NCBI GenBank assembly: GCA_049323275.1 | Contig: JBMOOM010000112.1 | Coordinates: 62,001-126,000 of the forward strand | Length of the DNA stretch: 64,000 nucleotides | Reading direction: 5' to 3' | Source of the DNA: Taklimakanibacter sp049323275 | Lineage (GTDB): Bacteria; Pseudomonadota; Alphaproteobacteria; Rhizobiales; Aestuariivirgaceae | Shown: positions 38,146-47,275 of the stretch, piece after piece | Position numbering within the stretch: position 1 is the first letter of the stretch | How the letters are laid out: each line of letters starts with the position of its first letter | Notes under the pieces: model-generated | Seen by the model: the letters and a program-made list of their open reading frames with translations, nothing else | Told to the model about the DNA's origin: nothing | Database searches by the model: none | Program-made: the position numbers and the translations under genes

Positions 38146-38352
38146 CTGCCCCGAAAATGCCCTGAAAATGGGCTCGCCTTGCGGCAAGCCCTGTGCTAAG
38201 CCCGGCCCCGAATCCGGAGCGGGATGGCGAAGACGAACCAGTTTTCGCGCAAATCCCGGTCTTTTATACCGAAATTGGCCATGTGTCGGGCCTTGGGACA
38301 TCTCCTAAGGTCATGTGGCCGTGACAGATTTTTTCTGGAAAGTCAGCGCGCC

Positions 38353-40185
38353 ATGAAACTGCGCAATATCGCCATCATCGCCCATGTCGACCACGGCAAG
38401 ACCACCATGATCGACCGGCTCCTCGCCCAGTCCGGCGCCTTCCGCGACAATCAGAAGGTCGCCGAGCGGGCCATGGACTCGAACGACCTCGAAAGAGAGC
38501 GCGGCATCACCATCCTCGCCAAGGTCACCTCGCTCGTCTGGAAGGACACCCGCATCAATATCGTCGACACGCCGGGCCACGCCGATTTCGGCGGCGAGGT
38601 CGAGCGCATCCTCAATATGGTGGACGGCGCCGTCCTCCTCGTCGACGCCGCCGAAGGCCCGATGCCGCAGACCAAATTCGTGCTGCAGAAAGCGCTGAAG
38701 ATCGGCATCAAGCCGATCGTCGCCATCAACAAGATCGACCGGCCCGACCAGCGCCATGTCGAAGTGGTGAACGAGGTGTTCGACCTTTTCGCGGCGCTCG
38801 ACGCCACCGACGAGCAGCTCGACTTCCCGATCCTCTACGGGTCCACCAAGCAGGGCTGGATGGCCGACAAGCCGGAAGGCCCGCAGGATTCGATGGCGCC
38901 GCTCTTCGATCTCGTGGTCCGCCACGTGCCGGAGCCCAAGGTCGAGGAAGGCCCGTTCCGCATGCTGGTGACGACCATCGAGGCCAATCCGTTCCTCGGC
39001 CGCGTCCTCACCGGGCGCGTGCGTTCGGGATCCATCAAGGCCAACCAGCCGGTGAAGGCGCTGACGCGCGACGGCAAGCTCATCGAGCAGGGCCGCGCCT
39101 CCAAGGTGCTCGCCTTCCGCGGCCTCGAGCGCCAGCCGGTGGACGAGATCCAGGCGGGCGACATCGTCGCCGTCGCCGGCCTCACCCAGGCGACCGTCGC
39201 CGACACGATCTGCGATCCGGCGGTGACCGATCCGATCGCGGCGCAGCCGATCGATCCGCCGACGCTGACCATGACGTTCCGCATCAATGACGGCCCGCTC
39301 GCCGGCAAGGAGGGCGACAAGGTGCAGAGCCGCGTCATCCGCGACCGCCTGTTCCGCGAGGCGGAAGGCAATGTCGCCTTGCGCGTCACCGCATCCGCCA
39401 CCGAGACCGACGCTTTCGAAGTCGCGGGCCGCGGCGAATTGCAGCTCGGCATCCTCATCGAGACGATGCGCCGCGAGGGCTTCGAGCTCACCGTGGGCCG
39501 GCCGCGCGTGGTGTTCCGCACCGACGAGGCGACCGGCCAGAAGCTCGAGCCGATCGAGGAAGTGATCATCGACGTCGATGAGGCCTATACCGGCGTCGTG
39601 GTGCAGAAGCTCTCCGAGCGGCGCGCCGAGATGAAGGACATGCGCCCGTCCGGGGCCGGACGCCAGCGCATCGTCTTCCATGCGCCGACGCGCGGCCTCA
39701 TCGGCTATCAGTCGGAGCTGCTGTCGGACAGCCGCGGCACCGCCATCATGAACCGCATCTTCCATGACTACGCCCCGCATGTCGGCGAGATTCCGGGCCG
39801 CCATACCGGCGCCCTCATCTCCAATGGCGACGGCGAGGCGGTCGCCTATGCGATCTTCAACCTGCAGGACCGCGGCCCGATGTTCATCGATCCGGGCACC
39901 AAGGTCTATGCCGGCATGATCATCGGCGAGCACACGCGTGGAAACGATTTGGAACTTAATGTTCTGAAGGGCAAGAAGCTCAGCAACGTCCGCGCCGCCG
40001 GCAAGGACGACGCCCTGCTGCTCACGCCCCCGATCCGCATGACGCTCGAGAAGGCGCTCGCTTATGTCGGCGAGGACGAGCTCGTCGAGGTGACGCCGGA
40101 GTCGATCCGCCTGCGCAAGACGCTGCTCGATCCGCATGAGCGCAAGCGCGCCAGCCGCGCCAAGGAAGCCGAGAGCGCGGCGTAA
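38353..40185 (+). CDS. typA: Ribosome-associated GTPase TypA/BipA
   Basis: 610 residues, the usual size. G1 is AHVDHGKTT, the switch ERGITILAK, G3 DTPGHADFGGEVER, G4 NKIDR. The elongation-factor-like C-terminal domains include APTRGLIGYQSELLSDSRGTAIM. TypA aids 50S assembly and translation under cold or other stress. The ATG at 38353 gives the standard MKLRNIAIIAHVDHGKT start; the longer open frame is not conserved. Followed by cbpA after 48 bases. Confidence 0.96.
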   Translation: MKLRNIAIIAHVDHGKTTMIDRLLAQSGAFRDNQKVAERAMDSNDLERERGITILAKVTSLVWKDTRINIVDTPGHADFGGEVERILNMVDGAVLLVDAAEGPMPQTKFVLQKALKIGIKPIVAINKIDRPDQRHVEVVNEVFDLFAALDATDEQLDFPILYGSTKQGWMADKPEGPQDSMAPLFDLVVRHVPEPKVEEGPFRMLVTTIEANPFLGRVLTGRVRSGSIKANQPVKALTRDGKLIEQGRASKVLAFRGLERQPVDEIQAGDIVAVAGLTQATVADTICDPAVTDPIAAQPIDPPTLTMTFRINDGPLAGKEGDKVQSRVIRDRLFREAEGNVALRVTASATETDAFEVAGRGELQLGILIETMRREGFELTVGRPRVVFRTDEATGQKLEPIEEVIIDVDEAYTGVVVQKLSERRAEMKDMRPSGAGRQRIVFHAPTRGLIGYQSELLSDSRGTAIMNRIFHDYAPHVGEIPGRHTGALISNGDGEAVAYAIFNLQDRGPMFIDPGTKVYAGMIIGEHTRGNDLELNVLKGKKLSNVRAAGKDDALLLTPPIRMTLEKALAYVGEDELVEVTPESIRLRKTLLDPHERKRASRAKEAESAA

Positions 40186-40233
40186 GCTCATCGCGTTATT
40201 GTCGGCCTGCCGGAACATCGCTACATTTCCGGC

Positions 40234-41139
40234 ATGACCGACCCCTATGAAATCCTGGGCGTCACCAAGAACGCCTCGGCGGACGATATCCAGAAGGCCT
40301 ATCGCCGCCTCGCCAAGAAGCACCATCCCGATCTCAATCCCGGCGACAAGAGCGCCGAGGACAAGTTCAAGGACGTCTCGGCGGCCTATGATCTCCTGGG
40401 CGACCCCGAGAAACGCGGCCGCTATGATCGCGGCGAGATCGACGCGTCGGGGGCTGAGAAACCACAGCCGCAGCGGCGCTATTACCGCGACTTCGCCGAA
40501 AGCGGCCAGGCCGGCGGGCGCGGCTTCGAGCAGGGCTATGCCGATTTCGGCGACGAGGACGTCCTGTCGGAAATCTTCGGGCGGCGGCGCGCCAACATCA
40601 AGATGCGCGGAGGCGATGTGCGTTATCACCTGGCCGTCGATTTCCTGAGCGCCGTCAATGGCGCCAAGCCGCAGCTGGCGCTTCCCGACGGCTCCGAAAT
40701 CACCGTCACCATCCCGCCTGGCACCCGCGACGGCCAGGTCTTGCGCCTCAAGGGCAAGGGCCGGCCCGGCTATAATGGCGGCGAGGCGGGCGACGCGCTG
40801 ATCGAGATCGAGGTGCGCCCGCATCCCTTCTTCACACGCGACAATGACGATATCCGCATCGAGCTGCCGGTCTCGCTCGCCGAAGCCGTGCTGGGGGCCA
40901 AGGTCAAGACGCCGACGCCTTCGGGCGACGTCATGCTGAGCATCCCCAAGGGCGCCAACAGCGGCACGGTGCTGCGTCTCAAGGGCAAGGGCGTCGCCAA
41001 GGCCGGCGGCGGCCAGGGCGATCAATATGTGACGCTGAAAGTGATGCTGCCGGAGAAACCAGATCCCGAACTCGAGGCGTTCATCGAGCGCTGGAGCAAG
41101 GACAAGGCCTATGATCCGCGCCGGGCGATGGGGGTGTGA
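40234..41139 (+). CDS. cbpA: DnaJ-class co-chaperone CbpA
   Basis: 301 residues. The J domain is at the N-terminus with the HPD motif in AKKHHPDLNPGDK, followed by a Gly/Phe-poor linker and two beta-barrel substrate-binding domains (MRGGDVRYHLAVDF, IPPGTRDGQVLRLKGKG, VRPHPFFTRDNDDI). The zinc-finger region of true DnaJ is missing, which marks the CbpA type. Works with DnaK. The next gene encodes its modulator CbpM, one base downstream. Confidence 0.92.
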   Translation: MTDPYEILGVTKNASADDIQKAYRRLAKKHHPDLNPGDKSAEDKFKDVSAAYDLLGDPEKRGRYDRGEIDASGAEKPQPQRRYYRDFAESGQAGGRGFEQGYADFGDEDVLSEIFGRRRANIKMRGGDVRYHLAVDFLSAVNGAKPQLALPDGSEITVTIPPGTRDGQVLRLKGKGRPGYNGGEAGDALIEIEVRPHPFFTRDNDDIRIELPVSLAEAVLGAKVKTPTPSGDVMLSIPKGANSGTVLRLKGKGVAKAGGGQGDQYVTLKVMLPEKPDPELEAFIERWSKDKAYDPRRAMGV

Positions 41140-41140
41140 G

Positions 41141-41413
41141 ATGGTCACGAAAAGCACGATCGTTTTCGCCGCCCGCTACGATGAGGAAACCTTGCGTGAA
41201 TGGGCGGCGGCCGGCTGGATCTCGATCGAGGAAAACGCGATCGGCGAGCCTTTGTCGGAAGCGCATCAGGCGCGCTGCGATCTCATCTGCGACCTGAAGC
41301 AGAATATGGGCGTCAATGACGACGGCATCGACGTGATCCTCAATCTGGTCGATCAGATCCATGGGCTCAGGCGCGCGCTGCGCGAGACGATCCGTCACAC
41401 CAAGCGGGGATGA
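41141..41413 (+). CDS. cbpM: Chaperone modulator CbpM
   Basis: 90 residues, with the family outline: a short N-terminal strand region, the helix ETLREWAAAGWI, the acidic stretch and a C-terminal helical part (DGIDVILNLVDQIHGLRRALRETI). CbpM binds the J domain of CbpA and controls its action on DnaK. It starts one base after cbpA, which supports both the start and the function. Confidence 0.8.
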   Translation: MVTKSTIVFAARYDEETLREWAAAGWISIEENAIGEPLSEAHQARCDLICDLKQNMGVNDDGIDVILNLVDQIHGLRRALRETIRHTKRG

Positions 41414-41959
41414 AGCTGTCGATGAGGCCGTCGCCTCCGCCCAGATTGATCTGATCTACTGGATCCCGGCTCTCGCCGCTATCGGATTCACACATCTTGC
41501 GAGGCGCCTGGGATTTACCTCGCCCCGCTTCAGCGCAGGACAGTCTGGTGAAACGATGAGACGTTAGAGAAAGCAGCGTGTGGCAAGCGGATAGAATGTA
41601 TCTTCGATGGGACGGGACACAGAATCTCTCATCCAGATTTTCTCCTTCTCCCGCTTGCGGGAGAAGGTGCCCGACAGGGCGGATGAGGGTGTTGGTTCAG
41701 TTCACGGCGGCTTTTCAAAAGAATCAAGAGAAGCTTCATCACCTCCCAGACCTACGACTCTGCTGAAGCTGAAAGAGCACCCTCATCCGGCCTTCGGCCA
41801 CCTTCTCCCGCACGCGGGAGAAGGGGAAAACAGGCAAGGTCTGCATATTCCCACGAGTTTCCCCGGACAGCCCTGCACAGATGCGGGGCGAGGGGAAGAG
41901 GCGTCCTCCCGAGATGTGCATACGATAGTGGCTCTCGCCGGGATGACGGTGGTGTGCCG
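41414..41959. repeat. Gene-free interval with inverted copies of Rhizobiales-type repeats
   Basis: 546 bases without a credible gene. Two repeat arms in opposite orientation: CTCCTTCTCCCGCTTGCGGG from 41642 to the GGATGAGGGTG at 41691, and CACCCTCATCCGGCCTTCGG from 41778 to the GCGGGAGAAGGGG at 41826. Each contains a stem-loop (CTTCTCCCGC/GCGGGAGAAG). Pieces of the other repeat (GATCCCGGCTCTCGCCG at 41462; GGCTCTCGCCGGGATGACGG at 41931) flank them at both ends. Small open frames here only translate the repeats. Confidence 0.7.
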
Positions 41960-42559
41960 TTATTCCTCCCGATAAGGACCGCCGGGGCAGGGCATGCCGC
42001 TGGCATAGTCGGTGGCGCTGCCGCCACGCGCGGAAAAAATCTCCGGCATGTCCCTGGCGCAGTCGAAAACGGCGGCGCGCTCATCGGCGCGCTGGCGGGC
42101 CACTTCATTGGCATCGGTGTATGTGGTGTCGATATAGGCAATGTGGCAGGCGGTCTTGCCGTCGAGCTTGGTCACCACGAGCCAGTTCTGCTTATTCTCT
42201 CCATCGGCGCCTCCCCCGGTGAACCAGCGCAGGATGGTGGCGAAGGGCTTGCCGTCCTTGAGCCGCCATTCGACGCGGGGGCCCAGGGAATTGAAGGCGC
42301 CGAAGGTCTGCATCGCGGCGCATTGCGCCGGCGCTTCCTTGCCGAAGCCGACGAAGCTTCGGAGATCGCCCTCCCAGACGCGGACGTCGAAGTCCTTGAT
42401 CCCCTTGCACAGCCACTCGCCGCCCGAGCCCTCGTCCTCATAAAGCGCCAGCCGCTCGCATTTCTTCAGGTCCAAGTCACTGTAAAGACTGGTATTTTCT
42501 TGTGCCGCGGCGGCGGATGCGAAGACCGTCAGGGCTATTGGAAAGAGATGCCATTTCAT
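41960..42559 (-). CDS. Secreted protein of unknown function
   Basis: 199 residues with a Sec signal peptide (cleavage at AAAAQ-E, about residue 20). The mature part begins TSLYSDLDLKKCERLALYEDEGSGGEWLCKGIKDFDVRVWEGDLRSF in outline, with six cysteines that may form disulfides. I recall this layout from conserved hypothetical periplasmic proteins in Rhizobiales, none of known function. The gene is divergent from ppa, with only 42 bases between them. Confidence 0.65.
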   Translation of the reverse strand: MKWHLFPIALTVFASAAAAQENTSLYSDLDLKKCERLALYEDEGSGGEWLCKGIKDFDVRVWEGDLRSFVGFGKEAPAQCAAMQTFGAFNSLGPRVEWRLKDGKPFATILRWFTGGGADGENKQNWLVVTKLDGKTACHIAYIDTTYTDANEVARQRADERAAVFDCARDMPEIFSARGGSATDYASGMPCPGGPYREE

Positions 42560-42601
42560 GCAAAGAAGGCCTCAACTGACGTTTTCTAGAGGTGCCTGCT
42601 T

Positions 42602-43144
42602 ATGAGAATTGATGCCATATCGATCGGCAAGAATCCACCCAAGGAGGTGAATGTCATCGTCGAGGTGCCGGTCGGCGGCGAGCCCATCAAATACGAGATG
42701 GACAAGGCGGCGGGCACGCTGGTCGTCGACCGCTTCCTCTATACGTCGATGCGCTATCCCGGCAATTACGGCTTCATCCCGCATACTCTGTCGCTCGACG
42801 GCGACCCGTGCGACGTGCTGATCGCCAATCAGCGCGGCATCGTGCCGGGGGCTCTGGTGGCGGTGCGCCCGGTCGGCGTTCTCTTCATGCAGGACGAAGC
42901 GGGCGGCGATGAGAAGATCGTCGCCGTGCCGGTGCCCAAGCTCACCAGGCGCTATGAGAACGTCCACAACTATACCGACCTGCCGGAGATCACGCTCCAG
43001 CAGATCCAGCACTTCTTCGAGCACTACAAGGATCTCGAGGACGGCAAATGGGTCAAGGTCAAGGGCTGGGGCGACGCCGCCGCCGCCGAGCAGATGATCG
43101 TCGAGGCGATCGAGCGGGCGAAGGCGGCCAAGGCATCGTCATGA
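42602..43144 (+). CDS. ppa: Inorganic pyrophosphatase (family I)
   Basis: 180 residues, normal for bacterial class I enzymes. The metal-binding signature is DGDPCDVLI, followed by KIVAVPVPK and the tail NVHNYTDLPEITLQQIQHFFEHYKDLE. Hydrolyses pyrophosphate released by biosynthesis. AGAGGT precedes the ATG. The LysR gene starts 22 bases after its stop on the same strand, though a shared function is unlikely. Confidence 0.96.
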   Translation: MRIDAISIGKNPPKEVNVIVEVPVGGEPIKYEMDKAAGTLVVDRFLYTSMRYPGNYGFIPHTLSLDGDPCDVLIANQRGIVPGALVAVRPVGVLFMQDEAGGDEKIVAVPVPKLTRRYENVHNYTDLPEITLQQIQHFFEHYKDLEDGKWVKVKGWGDAAAAEQMIVEAIERAKAAKASS

Positions 43145-43165
43145 TGGCAGAGCGCGGGCGGGGCA

Positions 43166-44086
43166 GTGGTCGATCTGCATAACCTGCCGCTGCCGACCTT
43201 GCGGACCTTCGCGGCGGCGGCGCGGCATCAGAGCCTGGCGAAAGCCGCGGTCGAGCTCAATCTGACCGACAGCGCCGTCAGCCATCAGATCCGCCGTCTC
43301 GAGGAGGCGCTCGGCTGCGATCTGTTCATGAAGGTCGGCAGAGGCGTCGTGCTGACCGATGCCGGCCGCGCCTTCGCCAATGTCGTTTCGACCGCGCTGC
43401 AAGATGTTTTCGCCGCCGCCATGCGCCTCGCCGAGGCCGATCAGGTCGGAGGCCGGCTCGACATCGCCTGTCCGCCGATGTTCGCCAGCACATGGCTCGC
43501 CCACAATCTCAACGAGTTCTGCCTCGATCATCCCTCGGTCGAATGTCATGTGCGTCTCGTCGAAAATGAGCGCGTCCATCAGCTGAGCGACATCGACATC
43601 GGCATCTCTTTCGGATCGGGCGGCTGGTCCGAGCGCTGGTCGGCGCTCCTGGCGCATGTCAATGTCACGCCGGTCTGCAGCCCCATCGTCTTCGAGCGGA
43701 TCGGTGGACCGATCACTCAGCCTTCCGATCTTCGCCACACCATGCTGCTGCATCGGGATGACGGCTCGGAATGGCGGCGTTGGTTCCTGGAGGCGGGCGC
43801 GCCCGGCCTCGAGCTGGAGATGCGCCATCTCTATTGCAGCGATCTCGGCATGGCGATCGATCTCGCGGTCAACGGAACCGGCGTCGCCCTGGTGAGCGAC
43901 ACGCTCTCGGGCTCCGATCTGAAGCGCGGCCTCCTGATCAAGCCATTCCCCTTCGCCATCGACGCCTTCGGCGGCTGGCACGTGGTCTGCAACCCGGCCA
44001 GCCTGTCGCGCTCGGCCTCGCGCCTGTTCCTGCGCTGGCTCCTGGCGCGCTTCGGCCGCAACGCCGCGTGGGAAACGCTTCCCTAG
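43166..44086 (+). CDS. LysR-family transcriptional regulator, GcvA type
   Basis: 306 residues from a GTG. The N-terminal winged helix is NLPLPTLRTFAAAARHQSLAKAAVELNLTDSAVSHQIRRLEEALG; the effector-binding domain follows (DIACPPMFASTWL). The GcvA-like branch regulates amino acid and other catabolic genes. It precedes the amino acid ABC transporter by about 225 bases on the same strand and may control it, though LysR genes are more often divergent from their targets. Two strong hairpins follow. Confidence 0.88.
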   Translation: MVDLHNLPLPTLRTFAAAARHQSLAKAAVELNLTDSAVSHQIRRLEEALGCDLFMKVGRGVVLTDAGRAFANVVSTALQDVFAAAMRLAEADQVGGRLDIACPPMFASTWLAHNLNEFCLDHPSVECHVRLVENERVHQLSDIDIGISFGSGGWSERWSALLAHVNVTPVCSPIVFERIGGPITQPSDLRHTMLLHRDDGSEWRRWFLEAGAPGLELEMRHLYCSDLGMAIDLAVNGTGVALVSDTLSGSDLKRGLLIKPFPFAIDAFGGWHVVCNPASLSRSASRLFLRWLLARFGRNAAWETLP

Positions 44087-44133
44087 AGCGCTTCCCGCCA
44101 AAGTTGCTCGACTTTGGCGATAAGGAAGCGCTC
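44086..44133 (+). terminator. Double-stem hairpin directly after the LysR gene
   Basis: The outer stem GAGCGCTTCC (44086-44095) pairs with GGAAGCGCTC (44124-44133) and the inner stem CGCCAAAGT (44097-44105, approximately) with ACTTTGGCG (44111-44119). It begins at the last base of the stop codon. It may terminate transcription, but the sequence is also of a repeat type common in Rhizobiales. Confidence 0.6.
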
Positions 44134-44149
44134 CAGAATATATGTTTAC

Positions 44150-44207
44150 GAGCCCTTTTACCCGTTCTGATCGAATCGGAACGATTCGATCAAAACGGGA
44201 AGGGCTC
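44150..44207. repeat. Long imperfect inverted repeat upstream of the amino acid ABC operon
   Basis: GAGCCCTTTTACCCGTTCTG from 44150, continuing with ATCGAATC, pairs with GATTCGATCAAAACGGGAAG and the final GGCTC at 44207 around a very short loop. The GATTCGATCAAAACG core is a frequent intergenic repeat in this order of bacteria. Confidence 0.6.
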
Positions 44208-44312
44208 TAAAGATGTACGCGATACATGATCCCTCGTCATGTGTCGGGTGATGATTCGTCATTTGCGCCCGACGGCCTCCTGTCCATAAGAAGCTGAGCA
44301 GGACGGGAGACA

Positions 44313-45083
44313 ATGCTGAAACTCAGCGTGACGGACATCCATAAATCCTATGGCGCGCAGGAAGTGCTGAAGGGCGTTTCGCTCCAGGCGAAGGCGGGCG
44401 ACGTCGTCAGCGTCATCGGCGCGAGCGGCTCCGGCAAGAGCACCTTGCTCCGCTGCATCAATTTCCTCGAGCGTCCGGCCAGCGGCGAAGTGGCCATCGC
44501 CGGCGAGGTGCTGAAGACGGTGCGGGACCGTGACGGGCTGCTGAGGGCCGCCGACCGCGACCAGCTGCGGCGCCTGCGCGGCAAGCTCGCGATGGTGTTC
44601 CAGAATTTCTGCCTGTGGTCGCATATGTCGGTCCTGTCGAATGTCACCGAGGCGCCGATCAGCGTGCTCGGCCTCAGCCGCAAGGAAGCGGTCGAGCGCG
44701 CCAGGGCCAATCTGGCGAAAGTCGGCCTCACCAGCGACGTGCTGGGCAAATATCCCGCGCATCTGTCGGGCGGCCAGCAGCAGCGCGTGGCGATCGCCCG
44801 CGCCCTCAGCATGAATCCCGACGTGATGCTCTTCGACGAGCCGACCTCGGCGCTCGATCCCGAGCTCGTCAGCGAGGTCCTGCGCGTCATGCAGTCGCTC
44901 GCCGAGGAAGGCCGCACGATGGTGGTGGTGACGCATGAAATGGGATTTGCGCGCCATGCCTCCAGCCGCGTCGTTTTTCTCCACCAGGGACGCGTCGAAG
45001 AAGAGGGCGAGCCGGAAGCGCTGTTCGCCCGGCCGGCCAGCGCGCGGCTGCAGCAGTTCCTGGCCGGACGGCTCACCCACTGA
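44313..45083 (+). CDS. Polar amino acid ABC transporter ATPase (HisP/OccP type)
   Basis: 256 residues. Walker A GASGSGKST, signature LSGGQQQRVAIARAL, Walker B VMLFDEPTSALDPELV, switch VTHEM. The stretch VFQNFCLWSHMSVLSNVTEAP is typical of histidine, arginine and octopine/nopaline importers. GGGAG precedes the ATG. First of four transporter genes; the ureohydrolase next to them suggests a guanidino or basic amino acid as the cargo. Confidence 0.92.
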   Translation: MLKLSVTDIHKSYGAQEVLKGVSLQAKAGDVVSVIGASGSGKSTLLRCINFLERPASGEVAIAGEVLKTVRDRDGLLRAADRDQLRRLRGKLAMVFQNFCLWSHMSVLSNVTEAPISVLGLSRKEAVERARANLAKVGLTSDVLGKYPAHLSGGQQQRVAIARALSMNPDVMLFDEPTSALDPELVSEVLRVMQSLAEEGRTMVVVTHEMGFARHASSRVVFLHQGRVEEEGEPEALFARPASARLQQFLAGRLTH

Positions 45084-45113
45084 ACATACGAAATCAACCT
45101 CGGAGGACGAACC

Positions 45114-45878
45114 ATGAAGACCCGCCTGAAATCCCTGTGCGCCGCCGTGATTCTGGCCGCCGGCGCCGCCGCCGCCCACGCCGCCGACAAGATCGACATC
45201 GCCACCGACGCGACCTTCCCACCCTTCGAATCCATCGATTCCAACGGCAAGCTCGTCGGCTATGACGTCGAGCTGATGGAAGCCGTCTGCGCCGCGGCCA
45301 AGCTCGACTGCAACATCTTCAATGCCGCCTGGGACGGCATGATCCCGGGCCTGATCGATGGCAAATATGACGCGCTGATCTCGCAGCTCACCGTCACCGA
45401 CAAGCGCCGGCAGGTGATCGCCTTCAGCGACATCTACGATCATCCGATCTTCCGCTTCGTCGCCAAGAAGGGATCGTCCTTCGAATTCACGCCCGAGGGC
45501 CTCAAGGGCAAGACGATCGCGGTCCAGACCGGCACGCCGATGGACGCCTATGTCACCAGCCACATTCCGGGAGCGGTCATCAAGCGCTACGACACCGGCA
45601 GCGCGCCTTATCTCGAGCTCGCCGCCGGCCGCGCCGACCTGCATATGAGCTATCAGGCCCAGATTATCCACAGCTTCCTCAAGAGCGAGGCGGGCAAGGA
45701 CTATGAGCTCGTCGGGCCCGAATATACCGGCAAGGACGCCAAGGAATTCGGCGAAGGCGTCGCCATCGCGATCAACAAGAAGAACACCAAGCTCGTCGAA
45801 GAGGTGAACAAGGGCCTCGCCATCATCCGTGAAAACGGCCAGCTCAAGGCCCTCAACGCGAAATATTTCGGCGAATGA
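45114..45878 (+). CDS. Polar amino acid ABC transporter binding protein (HisJ/ArgT type)
   Basis: 254 residues. Sec signal peptide to about residue 23 (AHAA-D). The mature start IDIATDATFPPFESIDSNGKLVGYDVEL and the block VGTDATF-like, FSDIYDHP and AVQTGTPMDAYV are those of the SBP_bac_3 family for basic amino acids and opines. CGGAGGA precedes the ATG. Its stop overlaps the permease start (ATGA). Confidence 0.92.
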   Translation: MKTRLKSLCAAVILAAGAAAAHAADKIDIATDATFPPFESIDSNGKLVGYDVELMEAVCAAAKLDCNIFNAAWDGMIPGLIDGKYDALISQLTVTDKRRQVIAFSDIYDHPIFRFVAKKGSSFEFTPEGLKGKTIAVQTGTPMDAYVTSHIPGAVIKRYDTGSAPYLELAAGRADLHMSYQAQIIHSFLKSEAGKDYELVGPEYTGKDAKEFGEGVAIAINKKNTKLVEEVNKGLAIIRENGQLKALNAKYFGE

Positions 45879-46573
45879 CCGGCGTCGTCGCCGAATTCGC
45901 GACGACGATCCTGGCGGCAGGGGCCACCACCCTGCTGCTGGGTCTCGCCTCCTTGCTCCTTGCCGTGATACTGGGTCTCGCGGCCGCCTTCGCCAAGCTG
46001 TCGCGCAGCCGGGCGCTGCGCCGCGCCGCGGCTCTCTACACGTTCATCGTCCGGGGCATACCCGACCTCGTGGTCATGCTGCTGGTCTATTACAGTGTGC
46101 CGGCGCTGCTCAATCAGGCGATCGATGCGCTGGAATGGGACATGCGCATCGAGTTCTCGCCGATCGTGGCCGGCATCGCGGCGCTCGGCCTGATCTTCGG
46201 CGCCTATATGACCGAGACCTTCAAGACGGCCTTGCAGAACATCCCGAAGGGCCAGATCGAGGCGGCCGTCGCCTTTGGGCTGAGGCGCCGGCGCATGTTC
46301 ACGCGCATCATCCTGCCGCATCTCGTCCGTCTCGCTCTGCCAGGCTTCACCAACAACTGGCTCGTCCTCGCCAAGGCGACGGCGCTCGTCTCGCTGATCG
46401 GCCTGCAGGACGTCATGTTCCGCGCCAAGGGTGCGGCCGAGGCCACCGGCATGCCCTTCACCTTCTACCTGATCGCCGCGGCCTTCTATCTCTCCATCAC
46501 CATCCTGTCGCTTGCCGTGCTGGCGCTCATCGCGCGCCGCTTCGAGACGGGCCTCAGAGAGTTGGCGCCATGA
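45875..46573 (+). CDS. Polar amino acid ABC transporter permease (HisQ type)
   Basis: 232 residues, five spans. The ATPase-contact motif is EAAVAFGLRRRRMFTRIILPHLVRLALPG. FIVRGIPDLVVMLLVYY is the conserved entry to span 3. Coupled to both neighbours by ATGA overlaps, as is normal for hisQM pairs. Confidence 0.92.
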   Translation: MTGVVAEFATTILAAGATTLLLGLASLLLAVILGLAAAFAKLSRSRALRRAAALYTFIVRGIPDLVVMLLVYYSVPALLNQAIDALEWDMRIEFSPIVAGIAALGLIFGAYMTETFKTALQNIPKGQIEAAVAFGLRRRRMFTRIILPHLVRLALPGFTNNWLVLAKATALVSLIGLQDVMFRAKGAAEATGMPFTFYLIAAAFYLSITILSLAVLALIARRFETGLRELAP

Positions 46574-47262
46574 ACTGGGGGATCATCGTCGAGAATCTCG
46601 GCCTCTATGCGCAAGGGGCGAAGCTGACGCTGCTTCTCGCCTTCGCGGCGCTGGCGATCTCGTTCATCCTCGCCGTGCCGCTCGCCTTTCTGCGCAACAG
46701 CAGGATCGCTGCCATACGTCACGCGGTTCTCGGCTACACGCTGGTGTTCCGCGGCACGCCGCTCCTGGTGCAGCTGTTCCTCATCTATTTCGGCCTCGCC
46801 CAGTTCGAGCTGGTGCGCGAGAGCGTGATCTGGCCATGGCTCTCGAGCCCCCTGGTCTGCGTCCTCATCGCCTTCGTCCTCAACACCACCGCCTACAGCA
46901 CGGAAATCTTCGCCGGCGGCCTGCGCCACATTCCCATCGGCGAGATCGAGGCGGCGCGGGCTTTCGGCATGTCGGCCTTCGCCCAGGCGCGGCGCATCCT
47001 GATCCCCGCCATGCTGACCCGCTCGCTGCCGCTCTATGGCAATGAGATGATCATGATGCTGCATGCCACGTCGCTGGCGAGCACGGTGACCTTGCTCGAG
47101 ACGACCGGCGTCGCGCGCATGATCACGCTCAATTACTACATCCAGTTCGAACCCTATGTGACCGCCGCAGCGATCTATCTCGCCATGACCTTCGTCCTGG
47201 TCTCGGCCTTCCAGCTCGTGCAGTGGCGCTGGGCCGGATATCTCGAAAACCGAATCGGCTGA
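46570..47262 (+). CDS. Polar amino acid ABC transporter permease (HisM type)
   Basis: 230 residues from the ATG at 46570. Contains YTLVFRGTPLLVQLFLIYFGL and the coupling motif EAARAFGMSAFAQARRILIPAML. The open frame reaches far upstream in the same phase, but only this part is permease-like and its ATG overlaps the HisQ-type stop. The ureohydrolase gene begins 14 bases downstream. Confidence 0.92.
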   Translation: MNWGIIVENLGLYAQGAKLTLLLAFAALAISFILAVPLAFLRNSRIAAIRHAVLGYTLVFRGTPLLVQLFLIYFGLAQFELVRESVIWPWLSSPLVCVLIAFVLNTTAYSTEIFAGGLRHIPIGEIEAARAFGMSAFAQARRILIPAMLTRSLPLYGNEMIMMLHATSLASTVTLLETTGVARMITLNYYIQFEPYVTAAAIYLAMTFVLVSAFQLVQWRWAGYLENRIG

Positions 47263-47275
47263 CAGGGCCGCTGCC

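Noticed and set aside
41607..41975. A 122-codon open frame in the repeat region
   Set aside because: It is a translation of the inverted REP elements and has no start signal or family similarity.
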